Translations under genes and position numbers: made by a program
Assembly (NCBI GenBank): GCA_012735215.1
Contig: JAAYHX010000006.1
Location: 62,001 to 126,000, forward strand
Length of the DNA stretch: 64,000 nucleotides
Origin: Tissierellia bacterium
GTDB lineage: Bacteria; Bacillota; Clostridia; Tissierellales; Tepidimicrobiaceae
Direction: 5' to 3'
Shown here: piece by piece, positions 52,554-61,459 of the stretch
Layout: each line of letters begins with the position of its first letter
How positions within the stretch are numbered: position 1 is the first letter of the stretch
The notes under the pieces: generated by a model
What the model was told of the DNA's origin: nothing
What the model saw: only the letters and a program-made list of their open reading frames with translations
Database searches by the model: none

Positions 52554-54572
52554 CTAGTCTACCTTAACTTGTGCCGCCAACAGGCTAAGCTTTTCTGCTA
52601 CTTTTTTATTTCTTTCCATGGCTTCATTTATTTCAGAAATGGCTTCAACAACATTTAGATTCTTTTCTGCAATATCCTGGGTTGCTAAAGTGGATTCATC
52701 TATGGTTCTTGAAATCTCATTAATTGATGTTGTCATTTGATTTACGGAAGCAGTTAATTCTTGAGAGTTTGCACTTAAGTCTGCTAGTATGGAGTTTAAT
52801 AGAGCCCCATCATCTTTGTATTGTTCTACTGCTTCAACTAACATATCGTAGTCTTTGACTACATTCTTTTCAAGAAACTCAGATAGCTTGGTAGTATTCT
52901 CTACTAGTAGGTTTACTGAACCGATTATGGTGTCATTAACTGTTTTTATTTCTTCAACAGTCTTATGGGATGTTTCAGCAAGTTTACGTATTTCATCAGC
53001 TACTACTGAGAAGCCCCTTCCTGCTTCTCCTGCTCTTGCAGCTTCAATGGCTGCATTTAATGCTAATAGATTGGTTTGCTCTGTAATCTCCAGTATAGCA
53101 TTGGATAGTACATTTATCTTATCTACATTCTTAGAGGACTCTATTGCATGGGCTATCTGTTCTTTAGCCCTTCTATAGATGTTCATAGTTTCGTCTCTTG
53201 ATACTTTAAACTGAACATTTAACTCTTCAGCCCTAGAGCTTATTTCGGCGGATGTATTTGCTCCTTCCTCTACCTTTTGAGCAAAATCCATTAAGGCCTT
53301 GTCTATTTCAATAGATGACTCGGATATAGATGAGGTTGTGGCAGTTATTTCCTCCATTCCAGCTGATAGCTCTTCTGTTGTAGCTGAGTTATTGTCCGCT
53401 TGTTCCAATAGATAGTTTAGCCTTTCTACTGCCTTAGAGGTTACTTCCTGGTTTATGTTGATGGATTCTCTGAGTTCTTCAGCAAATCTTCTTAAACTGT
53501 TTATGATCGCTTGATAGGATTTAAGCATGGTTCCAACTTCGTCTTTTCTGTTTAAAAGGTTCTTGCTTATATCATCCTTAAGATCAAGGTTGCCTATGTT
53601 TTCAGCTATACTAGTACAGTTTAGTATTGGCTTTGAAATAGAATTTGCCAGATATAAGGAGATTATTAAAGCTAGTACTATGATTATTCCAGCAGCAATA
53701 GCTGTAAACATAATGGTTTGATTAATTTCAGCTAGTGCTACATCAGCAGATATAGCCAAACCTACCTTCCAATTTGTTTCCTCTGTATCGCTAAGGAGGA
53801 ATATTCTATCTACACCATCATAATCAGCCAAGATTCTATCTTTAATATCTAGGTTTTCTGCCTTCGCATCTTCTGCAGAAACAAAGCTTTCTAGCTTTCC
53901 ATCCAATATTGATGATATGTTGGTATAGGCTTCTGCTGTTGGGTTGTACTCTTCATTGCGGTGGGTGATAATGTTTCCGTTGCCGTCTAACAGGAAGGCG
54001 TAGGAATTATCCATTAGTTCTAATTGATTCACATTTTCTATAATGTAGGTAATGGCCATATCACAGCCCATTACTCCTAATAGCTGTCCGTCCTTTAGTA
54101 AGGGCATGGATAGGGTGATTATTACGTCTCCAGTTCTAGCATCTACATAAGGCTCGGATATTACCAATTCCTTGCTGCTTGCAGCATTTTTATACCAGTC
54201 TCTATCTGTTGCTACATAGTCTTCTGGCGGAACCCATCCACTGCCTGCAATCAAGGTGTTATCTGGCAAGGCCACATAGTATTCTGTGCCTGGATTGTTG
54301 TCAGTTTCCATCTTTAAGTAGGCAAATAGGTAACCATATCTAAACTCGTTGTTATATATGACGTTGTTAGCCAATTTGGTAAGAGAGTTCTTTTCTACTG
54401 ATATCCACTTGTCTATCGTCTTTGAGGTGTTTGAAGCAGTGGTTATTAAACCTTGATGTATTTCTTCCTTCAATCTGTTAATAGAGATAGCATAGTTTAG
54501 GATACTAATAGATACAATACTTATTATGGATATTAGTACAATGGATAGAATGATTTTGTTTTTTATTTTCAT
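52554..54572 (-). CDS. Methyl-accepting chemotaxis protein with dCache sensor
   Basis: Transmembrane chemoreceptor of 672 residues. Helix 1 (about 7-29, [19 protein letters not shown] by its core), an extracellular dCache_1 domain (about 35-275; [24 protein letters not shown] by [39 protein letters not shown] by [11 protein letters not shown]), helix 2 (about 285-310), HAMP, and the cytoplasmic signalling tip [38 protein letters not shown] (by [16 protein letters not shown]). PYVDARTGD and WY resemble amino-acid-binding dCache domains, so an amino acid ligand is plausible. Start set at 54572 with AAGGAAGGGA; an 11-codon longer frame lacks an RBS. Confidence 0.93.
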   Translation of the reverse strand: MKIKNKIILSIVLISIISIVSISILNYAISINRLKEEIHQGLITTASNTSKTIDKWISVEKNSLTKLANNVIYNNEFRYGYLFAYLKMETDNNPGTEYYVALPDNTLIAGSGWVPPEDYVATDRDWYKNAASSKELVISEPYVDARTGDVIITLSMPLLKDGQLLGVMGCDMAITYIIENVNQLELMDNSYAFLLDGNGNIITHRNEEYNPTAEAYTNISSILDGKLESFVSAEDAKAENLDIKDRILADYDGVDRIFLLSDTEETNWKVGLAISADVALAEINQTIMFTAIAAGIIIVLALIISLYLANSISKPILNCTSIAENIGNLDLKDDISKNLLNRKDEVGTMLKSYQAIINSLRRFAEELRESININQEVTSKAVERLNYLLEQADNNSATTEELSAGMEEITATTSSISESSIEIDKALMDFAQKVEEGANTSAEISSRAEELNVQFKVSRDETMNIYRRAKEQIAHAIESSKNVDKINVLSNAILEITEQTNLLALNAAIEAARAGEAGRGFSVVADEIRKLAETSHKTVEEIKTVNDTIIGSVNLLVENTTKLSEFLEKNVVKDYDMLVEAVEQYKDDGALLNSILADLSANSQELTASVNQMTTSINEISRTIDESTLATQDIAEKNLNVVEAISEINEAMERNKKVAEKLSLLAAQVKVD

Positions 54573-54844
54573 ATATAAATCCCTTCCTTTATCATTAATA
54601 ATCATATCTCACAAAAGATATCGGCATAAATGGGTGAAAAGTTGAGAAATGTAAGATTAATTAAATATTTCACAAAGATTTGGCATATTATGTCATATTT
54701 TATGTTATTGGTATCAAAAAGTAATATTATTCCATAATCCAAATTATATGATATATATTGGACTATTTGTTTTTTAGGCAGCAGCTTGTGGTATAATATA
54801 TTGGGAGTCTCATTTTGGGTCAAATCAAAGGGGGAAGGTACTAA

Positions 54845-56206
54845 ATGAAATTAGAGATATTTGACTTTATTGACAGGACTGTAGCAATGGTGGAAGATAT
54901 GAAGGAGGACTTGGATGAGAGCAACAGGGAATTAGAATACTTCTTTAGGGAGAAATTTTTAAGCTATGATAGCATACTAAATATATCATCCCGGGTAAAG
55001 ACTAGCAATAGCTTAAAAGAGAAGATCTTTAGAAACAACTTTTATTTATTATATAAAACCCCTGAGGAACTTATAAAAAACTTGTCAGACTTAATAGGTC
55101 TGAGGATCGAGTGTAGGTTCATTGAGGATGAAGATGATGTATACAAAAAGGTCCTAAAGGAATTTAACATCCCAGCGGAGGATGACTATTATCATACAGA
55201 GGATAATCCATGCATTCAGCTCAAGCTTGATGGAAAACAACCTCGAATACAGAAGAATGGTTTCAAAATATACAAGATAGATGGCAAATATATAAGGAAG
55301 GACATGACAATAAAATTTGAGCTTCAGATTAAGTCCCTAGTAAATGTATTTTGGGGAGAAGCAGAACACAAGGTTTTGTATAAGAACTACAAGTACCTTC
55401 TTTCGGAAGATCTATTTAGGGATATCATGTACTCTCTTAAGGAAAATCTCCAGATGGTGGATAAACAACTGATGATACTATACAATCACCTAAAGGAATT
55501 AGACGAGTCAGATATTCATAAGAGGAAGGAACAACTAGAAGCCATCTTGTCAAAGATCATATACGATATTTACTCAGATAAAACAAAAGAGGAGTTTGGA
55601 ATAGTTTTAGACTATAGAAAGTCTTGCGACATACTGGTTTCCTATGTGTTGAAGCAGCACGAGCAAAGTGAACCAATGAACTATGATAAGGTATATCTAA
55701 AAGTATTATCCCGCCTATACCAGCTTAGGGAAAGTGATATGGATTTAAATGATTATATACGATTTGAAAGGGAAATCAATTTTCAAGACCAATTCTCAAG
55801 GAAGATAGGAGAGGCCATATTAGAGATCATCAACAAGGATTTCAAATGGAATTTGCTCTTTAAGATACTCTTCATGATAGAGCCTGGAAGCAATGCTGAT
55901 GAATTTGAAAAGTTCATCCTATTCTTAAGGGATAGGTTTTTAAATAATCTAAAGCTTAGTGAAGGATTAAACTCTCGCTTTAATGATGAAGAAAAACAAG
56001 AAATCACCATGTATATAATGGACCTGATTGCAGATACCTTCATTGCTAAAAGGGAGATAGAGTTTATAAATGACGACAACATAAACTGTATGAACAAGAA
56101 GATAAATGTAACCTTAAAAAAGGTTATGAACTATGACATGTGGAAGGAAAACCTAAACTATTTTACTGATGAGATAAGGAGAAATATAAATGGTTATAAC
56201 CACTGA
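54845..56206 (+). CDS. Divergent RelA/SpoT-domain protein with long C-terminal region
   Basis: A 453-residue protein whose first ~215 residues carry a RelA/SpoT nucleotidyltransferase (alarmone synthetase) domain: SSRVKTSNSLKEKIFR, DLIGLRIECRF (with a metal-type Glu/Asp neighbourhood), and FELQIKSLVNVFWGEAEHKVLYK (by ELQIKS and FWGEAEHKVLYK). The loop that usually reads NGYRSLH is NGFKIYKI here, so the guanine-stacking Tyr is Phe and the His is gone. Residues 216-453 are an all-helical extension of unknown type. Small alarmone synthetases are usually ~210-260 residues, so this is twice as long. It may make another nucleotide or be regulatory. Promoter -10 TATAAT near 54793; RBS AAAGGGGGAAGG. 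Confidence 0.75.
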   Translation: MKLEIFDFIDRTVAMVEDMKEDLDESNRELEYFFREKFLSYDSILNISSRVKTSNSLKEKIFRNNFYLLYKTPEELIKNLSDLIGLRIECRFIEDEDDVYKKVLKEFNIPAEDDYYHTEDNPCIQLKLDGKQPRIQKNGFKIYKIDGKYIRKDMTIKFELQIKSLVNVFWGEAEHKVLYKNYKYLLSEDLFRDIMYSLKENLQMVDKQLMILYNHLKELDESDIHKRKEQLEAILSKIIYDIYSDKTKEEFGIVLDYRKSCDILVSYVLKQHEQSEPMNYDKVYLKVLSRLYQLRESDMDLNDYIRFEREINFQDQFSRKIGEAILEIINKDFKWNLLFKILFMIEPGSNADEFEKFILFLRDRFLNNLKLSEGLNSRFNDEEKQEITMYIMDLIADTFIAKREIEFINDDNINCMNKKINVTLKKVMNYDMWKENLNYFTDEIRRNINGYNH

Positions 56207-56234
56207 TCTGATGTAAGTCAGGTCAGTTTTTTTA
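56202..56234 (+). terminator. Terminator of the RelA/SpoT-domain gene
   Basis: ACTGATCTGA pairs with TCAGGTCAGT around six bases, followed by seven T. Confidence 0.85.
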
Positions 56235-56313
56235 CCCTTCTTTTACCCTATTGTAACCCTTTTACGATAAGAATTGGATATACTTATAACAAAGTAGAAA
56301 GGAGTGGTGTTGG

Positions 56314-56970
56314 GTGAGGGAGATGAGGAAATTAACAATCATTATCTTAGTTATAGGCTTGTTTTTAGCTTCCTTTGTATACTATGCAGTAGGTTTTGAC
56401 AAGGGGCAGGAAATGCAGGAAGGGGAACTGCCACAAAATGAGCAAGTAGATGAGGGACTGATATATGATTATATTAGATTTACTGGAAGGGTAATGGAAA
56501 TCAATCAAGAAGAGGACCTATACTCCTTCTTGGTCGAAAGAGAGGATGAAGAGGAACCTTATGATAAGATGATATTTACCCTGGAAGAGGATGCCATATT
56601 GGTTACCAATATGCTGGATGAGTCTGTTGGTAAGGAGGATATAAAGGTAGGAACTAAGGTGTCTGTATTCTTTCATAAGGACACCCCTGTGCTGGACAGT
56701 TATCCATCTAGAGCTGGCTGTGACGTGGTAGCCATTTTGGAAGAAGGTGGAGTGTCAAATGTTGAAGTATACGAATTTGATAAGGATCTAGTAAGCACAG
56801 ATGGTATTCTTATGATTCTCCCTGATGAAAAAACCATTATAGTGGATACTGGGGGCAACAAGTTAACTGAAGAGGCCATTAAGAACAAGAAGGCTATAGT
56901 ACTTTATGAAGTTGCTGAATTAAGCCTACCAGCCAAAACTGTTCCCAAAAAGGTAATAGTATTTGATTAG
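56314..56970 (+). CDS. Exported/anchored protein of unknown function
   Basis: A 218-residue protein with one N-terminal membrane helix (about 6-26, TIIILVIGLFLASFVYYAV by its core VIGLFLASFVYY) and an acidic extracellular remainder. Two beta-rich units seem related: about 48-125 (IRFTGRVMEINQEEDLYSFLV, IFTLEEDAILVTN, IKVGTKVSVFFHKD) and about 140-218 (DGILMILPDEKTIIVDTGGNKL, ELSLPAKTVPKKVIVFD). No lipobox Cys. Family not recognised. GTG start at 56314 behind GAAAGGAGTGG. Stands alone between terminators. Confidence 0.65.
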   Translation: MREMRKLTIIILVIGLFLASFVYYAVGFDKGQEMQEGELPQNEQVDEGLIYDYIRFTGRVMEINQEEDLYSFLVEREDEEEPYDKMIFTLEEDAILVTNMLDESVGKEDIKVGTKVSVFFHKDTPVLDSYPSRAGCDVVAILEEGGVSNVEVYEFDKDLVSTDGILMILPDEKTIIVDTGGNKLTEEAIKNKKAIVLYEVAELSLPAKTVPKKVIVFD

Positions 56971-57031
56971 GTAGAGGGACTTGACAAAAGCTAACATTTT
57001 TTACACTAAAATACTACAGATTACTTACAAT

Positions 57032-57076
57032 AACTTTCTTTATTGGTGCCAGGCCATCAATAAAGAAAGTTTTTTG
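57032..57076 (+). terminator. Terminator of the exported-protein gene
   Basis: AACTTTCTTTATTG...GCC pairs with GGC...CAATAAAGAAAGTT, then TTTTTGTG. From here to 57262 no promoter or riboswitch is obvious. Confidence 0.85.
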
Positions 57077-57262
57077 TGTTTTAGCCTATACTCCCTTGTG
57101 GACTCCACCAGCTTAAATATAGACTTAATTTCCAAAGAATGATAATATTTTCATAAGGTACAATTTATTTGATAGCACAAGTAGGGATATATTCCATAGA
57201 AAATCTTAATACTGATATACAGATTGGGAATATTGAGGATACATAGGAAAGGAGATGAAGAT

Positions 57263-58300
57263 ATGGATAGAATAAAAACTATTGAGTTTAAAGATAATAT
57301 TCTGCATCTAATAGATCAGAGAAAATTGCCCCTCTCCTACCAAATATTTCAGTGTACTAGCTATAGGGATGTGGATTTTGCCATTAAGGATATGGTGGTT
57401 AGAGGTGCACCAGCCATAGGGGTAGCTGGGGCCTATGGAGTAGTTTTAGCAGCCAAGGAATTCATAGATTGCGATAGGGATGACTTCCTAATTCATATGG
57501 ATGAAGCTTTAGAGATATTAAATAGATCAAGGCCTACAGCTGTAAACCTCATGTGGGCTATAAACAAAATGAGGAGTATAATTGAAGAGAATAAGGATCT
57601 GCCACCAGCAGACCTGTATGACAAGCTAAGACAAGAGGCAGATCGTATGCTAAAGCAGGATATTGATACCAATAGGAAGATGGGCAAGGTTGGCAATGAA
57701 ATTGTTAATGAAAAAGCAACTATTTTAACCCATTGCAATACAGGAGCTTTAGCTACTGCAGGCTTTGGAACAGCCCTAGGGGTTATAAGGGAGGCCTTTT
57801 ACAGTGGAAAGGACATATTCGTATATGCTGATGAGACCAGGCCAAGACTACAAGGAGCAAGGCTTACAGCCTGGGAATTGCTAGAGGAAGGTATACCTTG
57901 CAAGCTTATTGCTGATAGTGCAGCTGCAACCCTAATAAGGGATAAGAAGATTGACCTCATCCTAGTAGGGGCAGACAGGATAGCCTTAAATGGGGATACA
58001 GCAAACAAGATAGGCACTTTTATGCTGTCCGTATTGGCTAAGGAATATGAGGTGCCCTTTTACGTAGTTGCTCCAACAAGCACCATAGACTTTGATATAG
58101 AAACAGGAGATGAAATAATCATAGAAGAAAGGGATAACTCCGAAGTTACCCACATGGAAGGCATAAGGATTGCACCAGAGGGAATAGATGTATACAACCC
58201 TGCCTTTGATGTAACTCCCCATGAGAATATAACTGGCATAATTACTGAGGAGGGGATTATTAAATCTCCCTTTAGGGAGAACATATTGAAGCTTAAATAA
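57263..58300 (+). CDS. mtnA: Methylthioribose-1-phosphate isomerase
   Basis: Aldose-ketose isomerase (345 residues) converting 5-methylthioribose-1-phosphate to the ribulose form. Seen: DMVVRGAPAIGVAGAYG, RPTAVNLMWAINKM, THCNTGALATAGFGTALGV (catalytic Cys, by HCNTGALAT), DETRPRLQGARLTAWEL (by DETRPRLQG), GADRIALNGDTANKIGT (catalytic Asp). ATG 57263 with GGAAAGGAGATG; a 13-codon longer frame has no RBS. mtnP follows after 15 bases: first gene of an MTA salvage operon. Confidence 0.95.
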   Translation: MDRIKTIEFKDNILHLIDQRKLPLSYQIFQCTSYRDVDFAIKDMVVRGAPAIGVAGAYGVVLAAKEFIDCDRDDFLIHMDEALEILNRSRPTAVNLMWAINKMRSIIEENKDLPPADLYDKLRQEADRMLKQDIDTNRKMGKVGNEIVNEKATILTHCNTGALATAGFGTALGVIREAFYSGKDIFVYADETRPRLQGARLTAWELLEEGIPCKLIADSAAATLIRDKKIDLILVGADRIALNGDTANKIGTFMLSVLAKEYEVPFYVVAPTSTIDFDIETGDEIIIEERDNSEVTHMEGIRIAPEGIDVYNPAFDVTPHENITGIITEEGIIKSPFRENILKLK

Positions 58301-58315
58301 GAGGAGGATGAAATC

Positions 58316-59083
58316 ATGGAAAAGGCCATAATTGGAGGAACGGGTGTATATGATGCTGGCAAGGGAGCCTATTCTAAAGTTATAGAAACAGAATATGGAA
58401 AAGTGGAAGTAGATGTACTTAAGCTGAATGGAGAAGAAATAGTCTTCCTAGCTAGGCACGGAAAAGGTCATTCACTACCACCCCACAGGATAAACTACAG
58501 GGCAAATATGATGGCATTAAAAAAGTTGGGAGTAAAATGTATATACGCTACCGCAGCAGTAGGCTCATGTAATGAATATTATGCTCCAGGGGATATTGTG
58601 GTAATTAGGGATTTTATTGATTTTACCAAGAGTAGGCCAGTAACCTTTTTTGAAGGAGAAGATGGTACTGTAGTCCATGTGGATATGAAGGACCCCTACT
58701 GTAGAAATTTAAGGAAGAGATTTTATGAAGCGTCCAGTTCACAACTATTACACATTATAGGAGATGCAGTATATGCCTGTACTGAAGGGCCTAGATTTGA
58801 AACAGCAGCAGAAATCAAGATGTATAGGATGCTGGGAGCAGACGTGGTAGGGATGACTTCTGTTCCTGAAGTGGTGTTAGCAAAAGAGCTGGGCATGTGC
58901 TATGCTACTGTAGGCATAATCACCAATTGGTGTACTGGCTTTGAAAAGGATATGGCTATAGGCAATATGCAGCAAATTCTTGAAGTCAGTAGATATAAGG
59001 TTACGGAAGTTTTCCTACAGGTATTCAGGGAAGGGTTAGACCAAGATAACTGCAATTGTAATAATTCAATTTTAAAACTTTGA
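58316..59083 (+). CDS. mtnP: 5'-Methylthioadenosine phosphorylase
   Basis: PNP/MTAP-family phosphorylase (255 residues) splitting methylthioadenosine to adenine and methylthioribose-1-phosphate, the MtnA substrate. Seen: IIGGTGVYD, LARHGKGHSLPPHRINYRAN (phosphate and ribose sites, by RHGKGHSLPPH), ATAAVGSCNE, CTEGPRFETAAEIKM (by EGPRFET), GMTSVPEVVLAKEL. A related enzyme, methylthioinosine phosphorylase, cannot be excluded. It lies directly after mtnA, which argues for MTA. Confidence 0.92.
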   Translation: MEKAIIGGTGVYDAGKGAYSKVIETEYGKVEVDVLKLNGEEIVFLARHGKGHSLPPHRINYRANMMALKKLGVKCIYATAAVGSCNEYYAPGDIVVIRDFIDFTKSRPVTFFEGEDGTVVHVDMKDPYCRNLRKRFYEASSSQLLHIIGDAVYACTEGPRFETAAEIKMYRMLGADVVGMTSVPEVVLAKELGMCYATVGIITNWCTGFEKDMAIGNMQQILEVSRYKVTEVFLQVFREGLDQDNCNCNNSILKL

Positions 59084-59116
59084 TTAGGATATAAGCTAGA
59101 AAGGAGTATACATGTA

Positions 59117-60301
59117 ATGAAAGACAAAAACTATAAATTTGAAACCATGGCCATACACGGCACAGGTGATAAAAATGCAAATAATGCCCTAAATCCTCCT
59201 ATATATCAGACTTCAACCTTTGTATTCAATGATATCGATCATGTAGAAAAGGTCATGTCCTTTGAAAGCGATGACTATGTTTATACAAGAGGAAACAATC
59301 CTACTCTACGCCTATTTGAAAACACTATGGCCCTTTTGGAAGAAGGGGCTGGTGCCGTTGCCTTTTCATCAGGCATGGCTGCTATAAGCTCTGTGCTCTT
59401 TTCCCTATTAAAGCCAGCAGATAAGGTAATAGCCCATAAAACCCTATATGGGTCTACTTACAACGTGATTAACAGCTTGCTTCCTAAATATGGCGTAAGT
59501 TCAGAGCTTGTGGATTTAAGGGAAATAGGCGAGCTTGTTGATGTAATAGATGAGAAGACTAAGGTAATATATTTTGAGACCCCTTCCAATCCTGACCTTA
59601 CAGTATTGGATATAGAGCAGATTTGTGCCCTTGCTAAGAAAAGGAATGTAAAGGTTGTGGTTGACAACACTTTTGCCACACCATATTTTCAAAAGCCTTT
59701 GACCTTAGGTGCAGATGTAGTAGTACATAGTGCTACCAAGTATATATGTGGTCATGGGGATGTAATAGGAGGGGTAGCAGTTGCAAAGGATTTAGACTAT
59801 GTTCACTATCTTAAATTTGACTACATGTGTGAATTTGGCGGGGTTATGAGCCCCTTCAACGCCTGGCTGCTTCTTAGAGGATTGAAGACCCTGCCCATAA
59901 GGATGAGAGAACATGAAAAGAATGCTATAAAGGTAGCTGAATATCTAAATAGTCATCCTAAGATCAAGAAGGTAAACTATCCAGGACTTGAGAATTTTGA
60001 TGGCCATAAGCTGGCTAAAGAACAGATGAGGGGCTTTGGCGCTGTTATAAGCTTTGAGGTAGACGGAAGCTTGGATGAAGCTAAAAGGGTGGTCAACTCC
60101 GTTAGGCTTGCAAAGCTAGCAGTATCCTTAGGGGACTGTGAAACTCTTATAGAGCTTCCAGCAGCCATGACCCACAGAGGATACCCTAAAGAGGAACTTG
60201 AGAGATTTGGATTAACAGAGAGCATGATAAGAATCTCTGTTGGCTTAGAGCATTATGAAGATATAATTGAAGATCTGGATAGGGCTTTATCTTCAATCTA
60301 A
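59117..60301 (+). CDS. megL: Methionine gamma-lyase-type PLP enzyme
   Basis: Cys/Met-metabolism PLP enzyme (394 residues). Seen: NPPIYQTSTFVF, YTRGNNPTLRLFE, SSGMAAISSVLFSLL, ETPSNPDLTVLDI, and the PLP lysine in VHSATKYICGHGDVIGG (by SATKYICGHGD). Best fit is methionine gamma-lyase (Met to methanethiol, ammonia and 2-oxobutyrate), but the pocket Cys expected after LYG is Ser here (LYGST), so related gamma-lyase activities remain possible. Sits inside the mtn operon between mtnP and the aldolase. Confidence 0.85.
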   Translation: MKDKNYKFETMAIHGTGDKNANNALNPPIYQTSTFVFNDIDHVEKVMSFESDDYVYTRGNNPTLRLFENTMALLEEGAGAVAFSSGMAAISSVLFSLLKPADKVIAHKTLYGSTYNVINSLLPKYGVSSELVDLREIGELVDVIDEKTKVIYFETPSNPDLTVLDIEQICALAKKRNVKVVVDNTFATPYFQKPLTLGADVVVHSATKYICGHGDVIGGVAVAKDLDYVHYLKFDYMCEFGGVMSPFNAWLLLRGLKTLPIRMREHEKNAIKVAEYLNSHPKIKKVNYPGLENFDGHKLAKEQMRGFGAVISFEVDGSLDEAKRVVNSVRLAKLAVSLGDCETLIELPAAMTHRGYPKEELERFGLTESMIRISVGLEHYEDIIEDLDRALSSI

Positions 60302-60342
60302 AGGATATTGAAGAATAGACAGCCATAGAGAGGATGATATAC

Positions 60343-60987
60343 ATGTTGATGGAAAAAGAGAGAAGGCTTATTGTAGAATTTGGTAGAAGGCTGGTGACTT
60401 CTGGCCTTACCAGTGGCACGGGAGGGAACCTGAGCATATATAACAGGGAAGAAAAACTAATGGCTATTAGTCCATCTGGAATAGATTACTTTGATATTGA
60501 ACCAGAAAATGTGGCAGTATTGAATATTGAAGGGGAAATCATAGATGGCAACAAAAAGCCCTCCAGCGAAGTGGAACTCCACAGGATATTCTATGAAAGA
60601 AGAAGGGATATTGATGCCATAATCCATACCCACACAATCTATGCAACTACTTTAGCATGTTTAAACTGGGCCCTGCCTCCAGTACACTATATGGTAGCTT
60701 TAGCAGGAAAGGATGTAAGATGTGCCCCTTACGCCACCTTTGGTACTAAAGAGTTGGCAGAAAATGCCTTTGAAGCTATGAAGGATAGAAAGGCAGTTCT
60801 TTTGGCAAACCATGGTTTACTTACAGGAGGCAGTAGCTTGGAAGAGGCCTTTAATATTACAGAACAGATTGAATACTGTGCTGAGCTATACTACAGGACT
60901 AAATCCATAGGTGAACCAGTAATACTTTCCCAAGAAGAGATGGACCTAATGAAGGAAAAATTCAAAACTTATGGTCAAGGTAAATGA
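60343..60987 (+). CDS. Class II aldolase, methylthioribulose-1-phosphate/fuculose-1-phosphate type
   Basis: Zinc aldolase of the AraD/FucA family (214 residues). Metal ligands: Glu in SSEVELHRIFY, HTHTIYATTLA and the later His in LLANHGLLTGG; SGTGGNLSIYN near the start binds phosphate. In the known DHAP shunt such an aldolase cleaves 5-methylthioribulose-1-phosphate (or 5-deoxyribulose-1-phosphate) to dihydroxyacetone phosphate and an aldehyde. Presence after mtnA-mtnP makes that the likely role; no mtnB/C/D dehydratase-enolase set is seen. Start ATG 60343 with GAGAGG nine bases upstream; 60334 is an alternative. Confidence 0.85.
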   Translation: MLMEKERRLIVEFGRRLVTSGLTSGTGGNLSIYNREEKLMAISPSGIDYFDIEPENVAVLNIEGEIIDGNKKPSSEVELHRIFYERRRDIDAIIHTHTIYATTLACLNWALPPVHYMVALAGKDVRCAPYATFGTKELAENAFEAMKDRKAVLLANHGLLTGGSSLEEAFNITEQIEYCAELYYRTKSIGEPVILSQEEMDLMKEKFKTYGQGK

Positions 60988-61459
60988 TAAAAGAGGCTGT
61001 TTCAAAATAGAAAACCCATAAAGAAAAACAGGTCAGAGAGCGCTAGCTCAAAGACCTGTTTTTAGTATAATTTAACTGGCATGAAAAACTATACTAGAGT
61101 AATCATAAATCAAAAAAAGCAGCTGATTTTTAGTTTAGATTTGACTAATAATTTTGATGGGAAGACGAGGTTTTCCTGTTAGTTGTTAACTTTGGTATAA
61201 AAAAAGAGATGTTTAATAACTAATTTATTAGTTATTATACGGCATCTTTTATGTTATATTAAGATTTATTTTAAACTTTGTTATAAATATGTCATAAAAA
61301 CATATAATTGGGTATAAATATTCAATGAAATAATTGACATAGGGATTAGTTTAGGTAATAATAATAGGAAATAGTGTTAATATTCGTTATCATGAATGTT
61401 CACCTATGCAATATTGCATAAAATAAGACTAAAGTCCTAGAAGTGAGGAGGGAATTAAC
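60988..61459. other. 472-base gap before hutU
   Basis: Holds a string resembling some IS ends (GAGGCTGTTTCAAAATAG, 60993-61010), the terminator at 61024-61064, a second hairpin at 61205-61251 (AATAACTAAT/ATTAGTTATT inside AGATG/CATCT), and the hutU promoter area. No gene supported. Confidence 0.5.
61024..61064 (+). terminator. Terminator of the mtn/megL operon
   Basis: AAAAACAGGTC pairs with GACCTGTTTTT, with an inner GAGC/GCTC stem; T-run follows. Confidence 0.85.

Noticed and set aside
54602-54823. 73-codon minus-strand ORF between chemoreceptor and RelA/SpoT gene
   Set aside because: AT-rich, no RBS, covers the opposite promoter region.
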